A DNA stretch of 64,000 nt from Globodera rostochiensis (lineage: Eukaryota > Nematoda > Chromadorea > Rhabditida > Heteroderidae). Shown here piece by piece: positions 46,901-57,600 of the stretch (within the stretch, counting starts at the first letter, position 1; each line of letters begins with the position of its first letter). The notes below the pieces were generated by a model. It worked only from the letters and a program-made list of their open reading frames with translations, was not told the origin of the DNA and did not search any database. The position numbers were made by a program, and so were the translations under genes. The stretch is from assembly GCA_018350325.1 (NCBI GenBank), contig JAEVLN010000004.1:558001-622000 (forward strand), in the 5' to 3' direction.

Positions 46901-47965
46901 TCAATTTTCATCCATTCCTTACGAATTGGCCAAACTTTCACATCGTATTTGTTACATTTGCTTAGCGCCGTATTGAACACCACCATTGTTTTGGACTGCG
47001 TGTACGTCTTGAACTCCACCCGTTCTTTGCCAGCGCAATACACATTCACTCGATAAACCATTTTTGAATTTAATGTTTCCGCCAAATTTGGCAAAATGAT
47101 CAATTTGAAATAATTGCCAAATTTTATGCAATGATCAACGATATTGTTGCCATCCTTGAATGTCTCTGACATCGATTTGTGCGGTGCTGACTATAATTTT
47201 GGAGCAGTTAATTTTTTAAACTCTGATCAGCTCAATTTTTATCAATTACGCTGTTCCTGCTAAAAATCTGATTGTCTACTACCAGCTCTGATCATCTTAA
47301 GACTGATCAGTTTGCAAATTAATCTAGATTAACTTTGAACTGATCTCTGACTTGATCAAAAATAGTCTAGAGCTTAAATCAGATCAAGAAGATAGACCAG
47401 ATCGCATAATATTTGAACTCAATGCAACTGACCCATGTGGACCAATCTTGCTTATTTAACATTCCAACGGCAATTTGATATTGCCCCGGGCACTGATCGC
47501 TTTTGTCACCAACAATCAATTCCGCCAAATCAAATTTTTCCATTGATACACTGGACGCATGCGTTTTGAGCAGTGTATTTGTTGAACAAGCGGCTTCAAC
47601 CTGTGAATATGGAAATAGTTAGGTATATTAAAAATATAAATGCATTTTGAAAATAAATAAATTATTAAAAAGCAGAATACAAAGTTTAGAAACTCTATAA
47701 AAGCATATAAACTGTGTAAAAATATAAGACCCTAAAAAAATAAAACCCCCACAAGAGCCCCAATTAACGGTCTAAATAACCTAGAAAATTCCACCTGTTT
47801 GCATTTTTAAATAATTAATTTTGAAAAAAAAATCATGACATAATAAATGTGATCATCGTTATAAAGGCTCGGCGTCAAATGAACACTGATCCAATATACA
47901 TCATGATCAGCAACACAACCGACGACAAGCGCGAGCGGCACAAGCAATAAATAATGATGATACAT
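43991..47965 (-). CDS. MYHH gene 2: secreted multi-domain protein, four domain copies, about 590 aa
   Basis: Family not recognised. Exons (minus): 47965-47840, 47600-47433, 47190-46894, 46659-46366, 45862-45569, 45145-44867, 44359-44192, 44137-43991, all phase 0. Exon 1 codes a signal peptide (MYHHYLLLVPLALVVGCVA) and a short mature start. Exon 2 is Cys-containing. Exons 3-6 are four copies of a 93-99-residue domain (LAHEGIRVKNGATYQINFAN, FKTYTQSKTMVVFNT, YDVKVW), the first diverged at its start. Exon 7 is acidic (IEEHSVEIDDVHSMDIEDGG). Exon 8 is a heptad-like coiled coil (KLKQMSTDIKELYDKT) with stop. Symmetric phase-0 exons allow domain gain or loss without frame change. Paralogue at 49549-52190. 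Confidence 0.82.
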
Positions 47966-48068
47966 CAAAAATTATAAAATTTTAATTTTACTTTTTTGAT
48001 TTACCTAATATATTTTATATGTTATTAATATAAAGCAATGAAGTGAATGAATGCATAAAAGGGGATTG

Positions 48069-48074
48069 GCATTT
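48069..48074 (-). promoter_or_regulatory. Conserved ATGCCA motif upstream of MYHH gene 2
   Basis: About 105 bases before the start codon, gene orientation reads GGAAATGCCAAT. The paralogue has AGAAATGCCAAT about 125 bases before its start (near 52315). ATGCCA equals the dorsal-gland 'DOG box' hexamer known from potato cyst nematodes. Conservation could also be simple paralogy. Confidence 0.35.
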
Positions 48075-48339
48075 CCTAACCAACCAAACAAAGTATTGAT
48101 TTTATATTCAATAAATAAATCGATGAAGCAAATTATTATAAACGAAATTGATATTTCGAATTAAAATTAAATAAGATAAATAATTTTTTCAAAATCTTCA
48201 TTTTAGCCTAAGCGGCGAAATGTTTGGCAAGGGTAATAGAACTTAAAATGTCCTTTCCTAATCCTGATGTCACCCGGCAATTCGCTAGGGTTACCAGGTA
48301 GTGTGGCGCCTTTTAGGCGAATTTCAATTTGGCCTACTC

Positions 48340-49090
48340 GACGAAATGCCAAATTAGCAAAATGTCCGATTCGGCGAAATGTCCGATTTTGTCCGGCGAA
48401 ATGTCCGGTTTTGTCCTACTCGGCGAAATGTCCGGTTTTGTCCAACTCGGCGAAATGTCCGGTTTGTCCTACTCGGCGAATTGTCCGATTTTGTCCTGCT
48501 TGGCGAAATGTCCGGTTTTGTCCTACTCGGCGAAATGTCCGGTTTGTCCTACTCGGCGAATTGTCTGTACTACTCGGCGAAATGTCCGGTTTTTTCCTAC
48601 TCGGCGAAATGCCAAATTGGCGAAATGTTCGGTTTTGTCCTACTCGGCGAAATGCCAAATTGGCGAAATGTCCGATGTTGTCCTACTCGGCGAAATGTCC
48701 GGTTTTGTCTTACTCGGCGAAATGCCAAATTGGCGAAATGTCCGATGTTGTCCTACTCGGCGAAATGTCCGGTTTTGTCCTACTCGGCGAAATGTCCGGT
48801 TTTGTCCTACTCGGCGAAATGTCCGGTTTTGTCCTACACGACGAAATGTCCGGTTTTGTCCTACTTGGCGAAATGTCCGGTTTTGTCCTACTCGGCGAAA
48901 TGCCAAATTGGCGAAATGTCGATGTTGTCCTACTCGGCGAAATGGCCGGTTTTGTCCTACTCGGCGAAATGCCAAATTGGCGAAATGTCCGGTTTTGTCC
49001 TACTCGGCCAAATGTCCGGTTTTGTCCTACTCGGCGAAATGTCCGGTTTTGTCCTATTCGGCGAAATGTCTGATTTTGTCCTACTCGGCG
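48340..49090. repeat. 27-bp minisatellite upstream of MYHH gene 2
   Basis: Units of TACTCGGCGAAATGTCCGG plus TTTTGTCC, about 27 copies, with a longer variant inserting GCCAAATTGGCGAAATG at intervals. It starts about 300 bases before the gene 2 start codon. It shares the core GGCGAAATGTCC with the differently organised array upstream of gene 1 (52445-53160). Long frames across it are artefacts of the stop-free unit. Confidence 0.8.
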
Positions 49091-49548
49091 TATATTATTT
49101 AATATAAATTTATTTTTTTAATATTTGCTTTTTAAAGTTTTATTACATAACAATCTTTTTGAGCCAGTGTTTTTGAGAATCTTCAGTTTTTTTCGTTAAT
49201 ATTTGCATCCCTTACCAAAATTAAATATTTTTGGAAAAATTGCAATAAAAAAGTACGATCTTTTCCTTTCCCGTCCAGACTTGCTCAAAAAGGTGAAAAC
49301 AATGCAGAAATATGATGAATAAAAAAAGTTATTGAACAAAAAATCTAAAATTTGTAGTGTTTTTTTTATCAATTTTTGAGTTTCATATTCCTTTTGCAGT
49401 TCTTCTAAAAATTCTTAATTTTGAAGAAAAAGAAGAGAAATATGAAAGTTTATGTCGAAATGAAAGGTCCCATTCAAAGACAATATTTGTGACAATTTAT
49501 GAACAAAATGTTGTCATCGCCATTTGTCACAAATTTAGTCGTTTTGTC

Positions 49549-52190
49549 TCATTGCTCATTGAAATTTTGTTTCAAAAATTCTGTGAGCTCCGACATTGTG
49601 GTAGACAATTCATTTTTAATCCCTTCAACATCACGTTTGATGTTAGCGGTTTTTTCGAACAACTCCTTAATGTCTTTAGACATTTGCTTCAACTTCTGAA
49701 ATAAAAATGATAAATTTATTTTATTTTTTTAAAATTTTGAACCTTTTTTAATGGCTGTTCTTGTACTCCTCCGTCTTCGATGTCCATTGAATGGACGTCG
49801 TCAATTTCGACGGAATGTTCTTCAATGTAATTGAATTGATAGGTGCCGTCATTTTCAATTATCACCGCAAATTCATTGCTTGGTTTTTGCTCTTCGATTG
49901 GAAATAATTTCTGAAACAAATAAAAATGAACAAATTGTATCCGGCATTTCCGGATGCCGTTTAATATGGCACAGATGAACAGATGGGGGGGGGGGGAGGC
50001 AATTGGGAGGGGCGCTAAATTTGTTTCGAAATTTTCTCATTTTGAAATATTTGATCAAAATTTTCGGTCTTTAAGAGGGCGAAAAATGTCAGAAAATTTC
50101 AAATCAAAATTTGCCGGATTCCAGATTTTTGGACATTTTTGGGTCCGGCATGCCAGTTTCCGGACATTTTTTTGGAGCCGGAATTCCGGATGCCGGCATC
50201 CGATCACTCGTCGGGGCATACCTCTGCATTTATGACCATTTGATTGTCTAATTTCCACACAAAAATGTCATATTCCGTGCATTCAAATGCATTTAACACA
50301 ATTTGTGCATCATCCTCGGTGTATGTCCGGAATGTGTCTGCTTCTCTGCCATGGCATTTTACTTCTGCATAATACACTTGGCCAGAATTTGGCGTCAACG
50401 GCGGTCCAATGGCCAAATTGAAATAATTTGCAAAATTTATTTGATACGTTGCGCCATTTTTTACCCTAATCCCTTCGTGCGCTAACACTGGTTCGCCAAA
50501 CTAAAATTGAATCAAATTTGCGGTACGGTAGCGGAAGCCGCGCGGGATTTTCAAATTTGAGTTTTCGAAAGCATTTTCTGTCGGGATCAGAATAATTTTT
50601 TGAGGGTCCGGCAATCAGAAGTCTATTTCATACAAATTTAATTTTATAAAAATTTTTAAAAAAAATCTATTAATTTAAACTTAATTGTAAGAAAAAAAAT
50701 CAAATTATGTTTGGAATATTTAAATAAGTTACCGTGTTTTCAATTTTCTTCCATTCCTTACGAATTGGCCAAACTTTCACATCGTAGTTGTCACATTTGC
50801 TTAGCGCCGTATTGAACACCACCATTGTTTTGGACTGCGTGTACGTCTTGAACTCCACCCGTTCTTTGCCAGCGCAATACACATTCACTCGATAAACCAT
50901 TTTTGAATTAAATGTTTCCGCCAAATTTGGCAAAATGTCCAATTTGAAATAATTGCCAAATTTGATGTGATAATCAATGGAAATTATATCCTCTTTGAAT
51001 GTGTCCGTTTGCGATGTATTCGGTGCTGTCTATAATCTTAGAGCAGTTAATTTTCTAAACCATAAACTGCAATCTGGTCATTGATCAGCCCAATTGCAAT
51101 TTGTTAATTACGCTGATCCTGCTAAAAATCTGATTGTCTACTTACTACCAGTTCTGATCATCTTAGGACTGATCAGCAGTTTACAAATTAATCAGATTAA
51201 CTCTGATCGCATCTCTCTCTGAGGTTTCGATCCTCGGACCATGATCAAAAATAGCCTATGAGCTTAATCCAGAGGTCGTATTCAAAAACAGCAACAAAGC
51301 ATCATTTGTGGCCAGAAAGCATCAAATTTTAAAAAGGGGTTGGGGCTCGGCGGAGCCGGTAGGCGCCGCCGAGAAAATTTTGAATTTTTGTCTGAATTTG
51401 TTAAAAGATTTGCAATTAAATGCGTATTTTTGAAGCTTTAAGAATAGGAGGCCCAAAAAATAAAAATTTTAATGAATTCAATTAGGAAAAAGTGCCTAAA
51501 AGTTGCAACATTTAAGATTTTCTGAGTGAGTTTTTGTTTTTCGACTAAGAAGACGTAAAAAGGATAATTAATATTCAAATTCATGTACAGTCATTACGCC
51601 AAATATTTATATTTCAGAGAAAATTTTGCATATTTCCAAAAAACACCAAAATGCTGCTAAACCAGCAAAAGTATGACCCCTGGCTTAATCAGCTCATCGA
51701 AGACTGACCAGATTGCATAAAATTTGATCAGACTCTCTGATCAGTAGTACTCAATCAATGCAACTGACCCATGCAGACCATTCAAGTTTCTGATCATCGT
51801 CCAAATTTTTCTTATCATTGTTGTAAATGATTGCAACGGCAATTTGATATTTGTCCGGGCACCGAGCACTTTTGATCCCAACTTTCAAATTTGCCAAATT
51901 TTTTTCCCGTGAGACACTGAACGCATTCGTTTTGAGCTCTTTATTTGATGAACAAGTGGCTTGAACCTGTGAATTTGGAAAACTATTTTTAATTATTATT
52001 ATTATTAGAATAAATTTATTTAAAAGCGGAATACAATTATTTTAATTAAAAAATAAAACAGGACATAATAAAAGTGATGATCGTCATAAAGGCTTGGCGT
52101 CAAATAAACACGGACCCAATATACATCAGCATCCGCAACACAACCGCCGACGAGTGCGAGCAGCACAAGCAATAAATAATGATGATACAT
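49549..52190 (-). CDS. MYHH gene 1: secreted multi-domain protein, two domain copies, about 404 aa
   Basis: Paralogue of the gene at 43991-47965. Exons (minus): 52190-52065 (signal peptide MYHHYLLLVLLALVGGCVA), 51966-51769 (Cys-containing, ten codons longer than in gene 2), 51029-50733 (domain with diverged start TAPNTSQTDTFK), 50500-50222 (domain of the VLAHEGIRVKNG type), 49910-49743 (acidic exon, identical peptide to gene 2) and 49695-49549 (coiled coil, stop after FNEQ). All junctions are phase 0. The acidic exon and the 50222-50500 domain are nearly identical to their gene 2 counterparts, while signal-peptide and coiled-coil exons differ at several residues. Homogenisation is therefore uneven. 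Function unknown; secretion inferred. Confidence 0.82.
51040..51760. other. Intron 2 of MYHH gene 1
   Basis: Contains many TGATCAG-type words (also in the matching intron of gene 2, 47210-47420) and a GGCGGAGCCGGTAGGCGCC copy of the dispersed repeat near 51350. No extra exon seen. Confidence 0.5.
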
Positions 52191-52444
52191 CGAAATTATA
52201 AAATTTTACAATTTTAGCTTCTTTTTTTTTGATTTACTAATAAATTTTATGAGTTATGCATTAATTTGAAGCAATGAAGTGAATGAATGAATAAAAGATA
52301 GAGTTGCTGGGAAATTGGCATTTCTTTGCCAACGTTACACATTATTGATTTTATATTCAATCAAATAAATCGATAAAGCAAATTATACACGAATAATTGA
52401 AAAAATTCTATATATTTTTTTAAATCCTTATCTTTAGCCGTAGC

Positions 52445-53160
52445 GAATGTCCGAATTTGGCCTACTCGGCGAAATATCCGATTTTTAGGCATATTTGGCA
52501 AATGTCCAATTTTGGCCTATTCGCCAAAATCTAAACTATTGGGCCTATTTGGCGAAATGTCCGATTTTGGCCTATCGGCGTGTAAACTATTGGGCCTATT
52601 TGGCGAAATGTCCGAATTTGGGTTAACGGCAAAATGTAAACTATTGGGCCTATTTGGCGAAATGTCCGAATTTGGCCTATCGGCGTAAACTATTGGGGGT
52701 ATTTGCCGAAATGTCCGATTTTGGCTTAACGGCAAAATGTAAACTATTGGGCCTATTTGGCGAAATGTCCGATTTTGGCTTAACGGCAAAATGTAAACTA
52801 TTGGGCCTATTTGGCGAAATGTCCAATTTTGGCCTATCGGCGTGTAAACTATTGGGCCTATTTGGCGAAATGTCCAATTTTGGCCTATCGGCGTGTAAAC
52901 TATTGGGCCTATTTGGCGAAATGTCCGATTTTGGCCTATCGGCGTGTAAACTATTGGGGGTATTTGGCGAAATGTCCAATTTTGGCCTATCGGCGTGTAA
53001 ACTATTGGGCCTATTTGGCGAAATGTCCGATTTTGGCCTATCGGCGTGTAAACAATTGGGGGTATTTGGCGAAATGTCCGATTTTGGCTTAACGGCAAAA
53101 TGTAAACTATTGGGCCTATTTGGCGAAATGTCCAATTTTGGCCTATTCGGCGAAATACCC
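52445..53160. repeat. About 51-bp minisatellite upstream of MYHH gene 1
   Basis: Units of AAACTATTGGGCCTATTTGG, then CGAAATGTCCGATTTTGG and either CCTATCGGCGTGT or CTTAACGGCAAAATGT, roughly 13 copies. It starts about 250 bases before the gene 1 start codon, in the same position as the 27-bp array of gene 2. The shared core GGCGAAATGTCC suggests one ancestral seed expanded into two different higher-order units after the genes duplicated. Confidence 0.8.
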
Positions 53161-53929
53161 AACGTAAATCCGTGTTCCGCATTTTAAATGAGAATGGTAC
53201 ATCGCTGATAAATATAAAATGATTTAGTGTTTTCTTTAATTATCTTAATAAAATACAATTCTATGGAGACTTTTGAAATCCGTTTTTATTATTTACCTTT
53301 TTGAAAAAAGTTTTTTTATAGTTAAGTTTGGTGCAAATTTTTCTATAAACATTTATTTAAGAGAAATTAATGTCTTTTGCTGAAAATTTATAATTAAAAA
53401 AAAAATGAAAAATTTTTTTAACGATTCTTTACATAAAACTCCGTCCAAATACGTAAATCCGATTAAGAATTATTCGCCTCTTCCATCAATCAATCACAAT
53501 GACATTCAATTTCTGCAAATCGTCAAAATATTTTTGTGTATTTTTTTGTGAATATTTTTTTTATATTTTTCATTTTTCATTTTAAATTTTTACCTTTTCT
53601 AACAAAATATAATAATTAAATTGGATTTACGAACATTAATTAAAACTAAAATACTCATTTTCAATAAATACATTTTATATTTAAAAGAATAATAAATTTA
53701 ATTGAATTCCATTTAAATTTAAAAAAAAAAAAAATATATACAATTTTTTAAATATTTTTTTAGTTTTTAGCATTTTCACATTTCCTTTTCCATCCTTTCT
53801 AAAATCAGCAAAAATCGTTTTCTCACGCCAGTGTGTAAAAGAAAGCCCATTTTGTTCTTCCGATTAAACGCACATTCCATCAGAGTGGCTTCATCTTAAG
53901 TGCCCCCCCCCGGTGCCCCCTTTTTGCCG

Positions 53930-54365
53930 CCGGGAAAATACTTTCTAATGATCAAAGATCAGTGAATGCATTTTGATCAGTCAGTGGTCCAATTTGTTGG
54001 CATCGATTTTGGCACATTGTTTTTTTGGCGCCAATTCAAATTTACTTTTTTTTGTTCCCCCCCCCCGGCGCCTTCCTCCCGCCGGAAAAATCTTTTCTAA
54101 GGATCAAAGAGTGATCAAACAATGCTTGATCAGTCAGTGGTCCAATTTGTTGGCATCGATTTTGGCACATTGTTTTTTGGCGCCAATTCAAATTTACTTT
54201 TTTTTTGTTCCCCCCCCCCCCCGGCGCCTTCCTCCCGCCGGAAAAATCTTTTCTAAGGATCAAAGAGTGATCAAACAATGCTTGATCAGTCAGTGGTCCA
54301 ATTTGTTGGCATCGATTTTGGCACATTGTTTTTTGGCGCCAATTCAAATTTACTTTTTTGTTGTT
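53930..54365. repeat. Three tandem copies of a 156-bp unit upstream of the FMO gene
   Basis: Each copy has TTGATCAGTCAGTGGTCCAA, TTGGCATCGATTTTGGCACA, a C-run and GGCGCCTTCCTCCCGCCGG. The last copy ends about 270 bases before the FMO start codon. The first copy is the most diverged. Long plus- and minus-strand frames over it are not credible genes. Confidence 0.7.
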
Positions 54366-54637
54366 TCACCGCCTCTCTCCGCCGCCACTTTTCGTTTGCC
54401 CCATTCAGTGACCACCGATCGAATGTTTTTGTTGAATCACTCAATTTTCTTCTCTGCAGCCAGCCAATGTTTTGGTGTTGGGTTTTCGTTATCGATCGAT
54501 TGGCTTATCTTTGTACAAAACAATTCAAATGCATTCATCATTTATTACAATAAATATGTTAAAGAGACAATTTGCGGTCATTTTATTATCGACGTTTTTT
54601 ATTTAAAAAGAAATTTATTTTTGTTTTTGTTAATATA

Positions 54638-57600
54638 ATGAACGGCGGCAGCGGTGGCACGAAACGTGTGGCCATTGTGGGCGCCGGTGCTAGTGGAATT
54701 CCGGCGGCACGGTAAAACTTTTTTTTTACAAATTTATTTTAAAATACTTTATTTATTTATTTATTTTAGTTTATTAAAATATTATAATTATTTATTTTTT
54801 TAATAATTTGGTTTTTAATATTTATTCATGACAATTTTTAAATTTTAGATACCAAAAATTTTTTTAAATAATGTTTTTCTTAGCGCCTCACATTTTTCAA
54901 CATTTTCATTTATTCTTTTTATCAAAGGCTGTATAATTTAATTTTTATTTTTTTTTTCTAATTTTTCAGTGAAAATTAATTATTTAAATTTTTGTTATAA
55001 ATTTTTTCTGATTTTCAGTGAGGCACTGGAGCACGGGGTTGAGCCCGTGGTTTTTGAGATGTCCGACGACATTGGCGGACTGTGGCGTTTCAAGCCCGCG
55101 GATTGCGATGGTCGGTTTTTGGTTTTGGTTGGATTCGAAACGTCTGAAATTTTTAAAAAAATCAATAAAAAAAATTCAGAGGCCTCCGTGATGAAGACGA
55201 CAGTGATAAACACCAGCAAAGTGTTGAAAATTTAAAAATAAAAAATCCCCATTTTTTTTTGTTTAGGAAATGACCGCCTACAGCACTTTTGTGCCACCCA
55301 CACAATTTGCAAATTTTATGCACAATCGAAGTTTTTAATTAATTTTATTGAAAAATAAAAATAACATTTCAATTATGGCAATATTCAATAAACCTTTGAC
55401 TTAAAAAATGATTATTTTTGCTATTTACACTTTAAGTTTTATCACAAAAAATAATATTATTCATATTTAATTTTATATTTATATTTAATAAGTTTTATCA
55501 CAAAAAATAATATTATTCAACTTTAATTTTTTATACTTATATTTAAATTAAAATATATTCATTTATTTAATTTTAATTCATTTATTTCTCCGTTCGCATT
55601 TTGCCAGAAATGCTCGAATATTTGCAACTTTATGCCAATTCGTTTGGATTTTCGCGCTTTTTGCGCCTTCAGCATACAGTAATCGATGTTCGTCGCAGCG
55701 CAACTTACGAAACTGATGGCAAATGGCTGGTCAAATACAGAGAACCGTCCGTTTAATCTTTTTATAAAAAGATTGACAAAATTTACAAAAAAATTTTTAC
55801 AATATTATTTAAAATTGACTTGTATTCATTCATTCACCTTTAAACAAAATAATTTTTGAAAAAATTTAAGTTACGACAGAAAATTAATTTAAATGTTAGT
55901 TTTTACCTTTCAAAAGCGTTTAAACATTTGATATTTTCAAATTTGAAATTATTTTAAATGTCGGCATATTATTTGAATATTAGGGTTATTCTTTTTATTT
56001 GAATACTTTCAAATTTTACTAGGAAAATTTGAATAATTAATCTTCAATTAATAAATCTAATTAATTTCATTGTTTACCCCTCCAGGGACGGTTTTGAGGG
56101 TGAAGATGTGTTCGACGCTGTTTTGTTGTGCACGGGCCATCACACTTGGCCATATTGGCCACCGGCTTGGCCTGGCCAAAAGGAGTTCCGAGGCCGTGTT
56201 TGCCACGTAAAAATTTGCATTTTTTAAATTTAATAATTAAAAATATTTTTAATAAAAAAAATTTGTTTTTTTGCTAAAATAATTTTCAGGCTCATTCCTA
56301 CAAGGACGCCCGCGGGTTTGACGACAAAACTGTGGTGGTGGTTGGCGTCGGCAATTCGGGCATTGACATTGCGGTGGAGTTGAGCCGAGTTGCCGCTGAA
56401 GTGCGCAGACTCCAATTTTTATTAGCAATTTTATAATTATTATATTAAGTTTTGATATTTGTTTTCTGATCAAAAAAAAAACTATTTATTTTATAAAAAA
56501 CATTTTTAAAATTTTGGCAAAATTAAAATCATTTCTTTGATTATCTTTTCGTAAATTACTAATTTTTGAGTTTGGATTTTTTATAGGAAAAATTTTGATA
56601 TTTTTTTTTGTTTAAATTTATTCTTTTATATTTTTGGCTAATTTTACTAATTAATTTTTGGTTAATTTGGCGACTCGTCGTGGCACTTGGGTAGTCCACC
56701 GCAATTTGGACCGCTCCGTGCCGTTTGACATGCTCAACTCCCGTTTTGCTGCCATTTTGCGCCGCTTGCCGGTGCCGGACATTGTGATGGACTATTTTTT
56801 ACACAAATTGTTACTTTTTAAAATTAATTTTGACAAAATGTCTTACTAATTTCTATTGTTTTGCCAGTTTGATTTTAGACATTTTGTCGTTTTTATTTTT
56901 TAGCTATTTTGTTGAACATCCAACTGTCTAATAAAAAGGGACAAAATGTCCAATAAGGAAACTACAAAAGTTATGATAAAAATAACAAATTTTACTGTTA
57001 GAGATTTTATCTTTTTTTTTCTAGTTCTTTTGTCCTTTTACTTTTTAGGCAATTTGTCGTTGTCATTGTTTTTAAATTATTATACATTTTGTTTTTTTCT
57101 ATTAGACATTTAGTCCCTTTTTATTAGACATTTTGTTGTTTTTCACTATTCGACATTTTGTCATCGTGTCCATAATATTATTACCTATTTCAGATTTGAA
57201 ACCCATCGATTGGATCATGAGAAATTTGGGCTGAAACCAAAACATGGATTATTTTCGTAAATTTCGTCAAATTTTTTTTTTAATATAATAAATTAATTAA
57301 ATCAATTAAGTGCCCATTTGACTGTTAATGACGAGTTGCCAAATCGGTAAATTTAAATTTTCAATAAAAACCCCATTGTTTTCATAGCCTCTGCTGCGGG
57401 TCGATCAGAGTTCGTCCGAACATTCGCCAATTTACGCAAAACGGAGTGATTTTCGAGGACGGCACTTTGTTGGAGGGGGTTGATCAGGTGCTTAGCCATT
57501 TTTTGATCAGTTTAGTCGGGGGTTTTTTTGAAGGGGGTTTTGTCAGGGGCCAAACAAAAAATTTTTTCAGAGGTTAGGGTTGGCACCAGGGATGTAACTG

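Noticed and set aside
48267..49107. Frames of up to 268 residues with CRIPRRNVRF-like repeats
   Set aside because: By-product of the 27-bp stop-free minisatellite; all three frames read the same peptide in shifted form.
52517..53187. 221-residue minus-strand frame rich in NRPNSLH
   Set aside because: Explained by the roughly 51-bp minisatellite upstream of MYHH gene 1.
53973..54638. 221-residue plus-strand frame before the FMO start
   Set aside because: Lies across three 156-bp tandem copies and their C-runs; hydrophobic repeats without homology or splice context. Kept only as a repeat.
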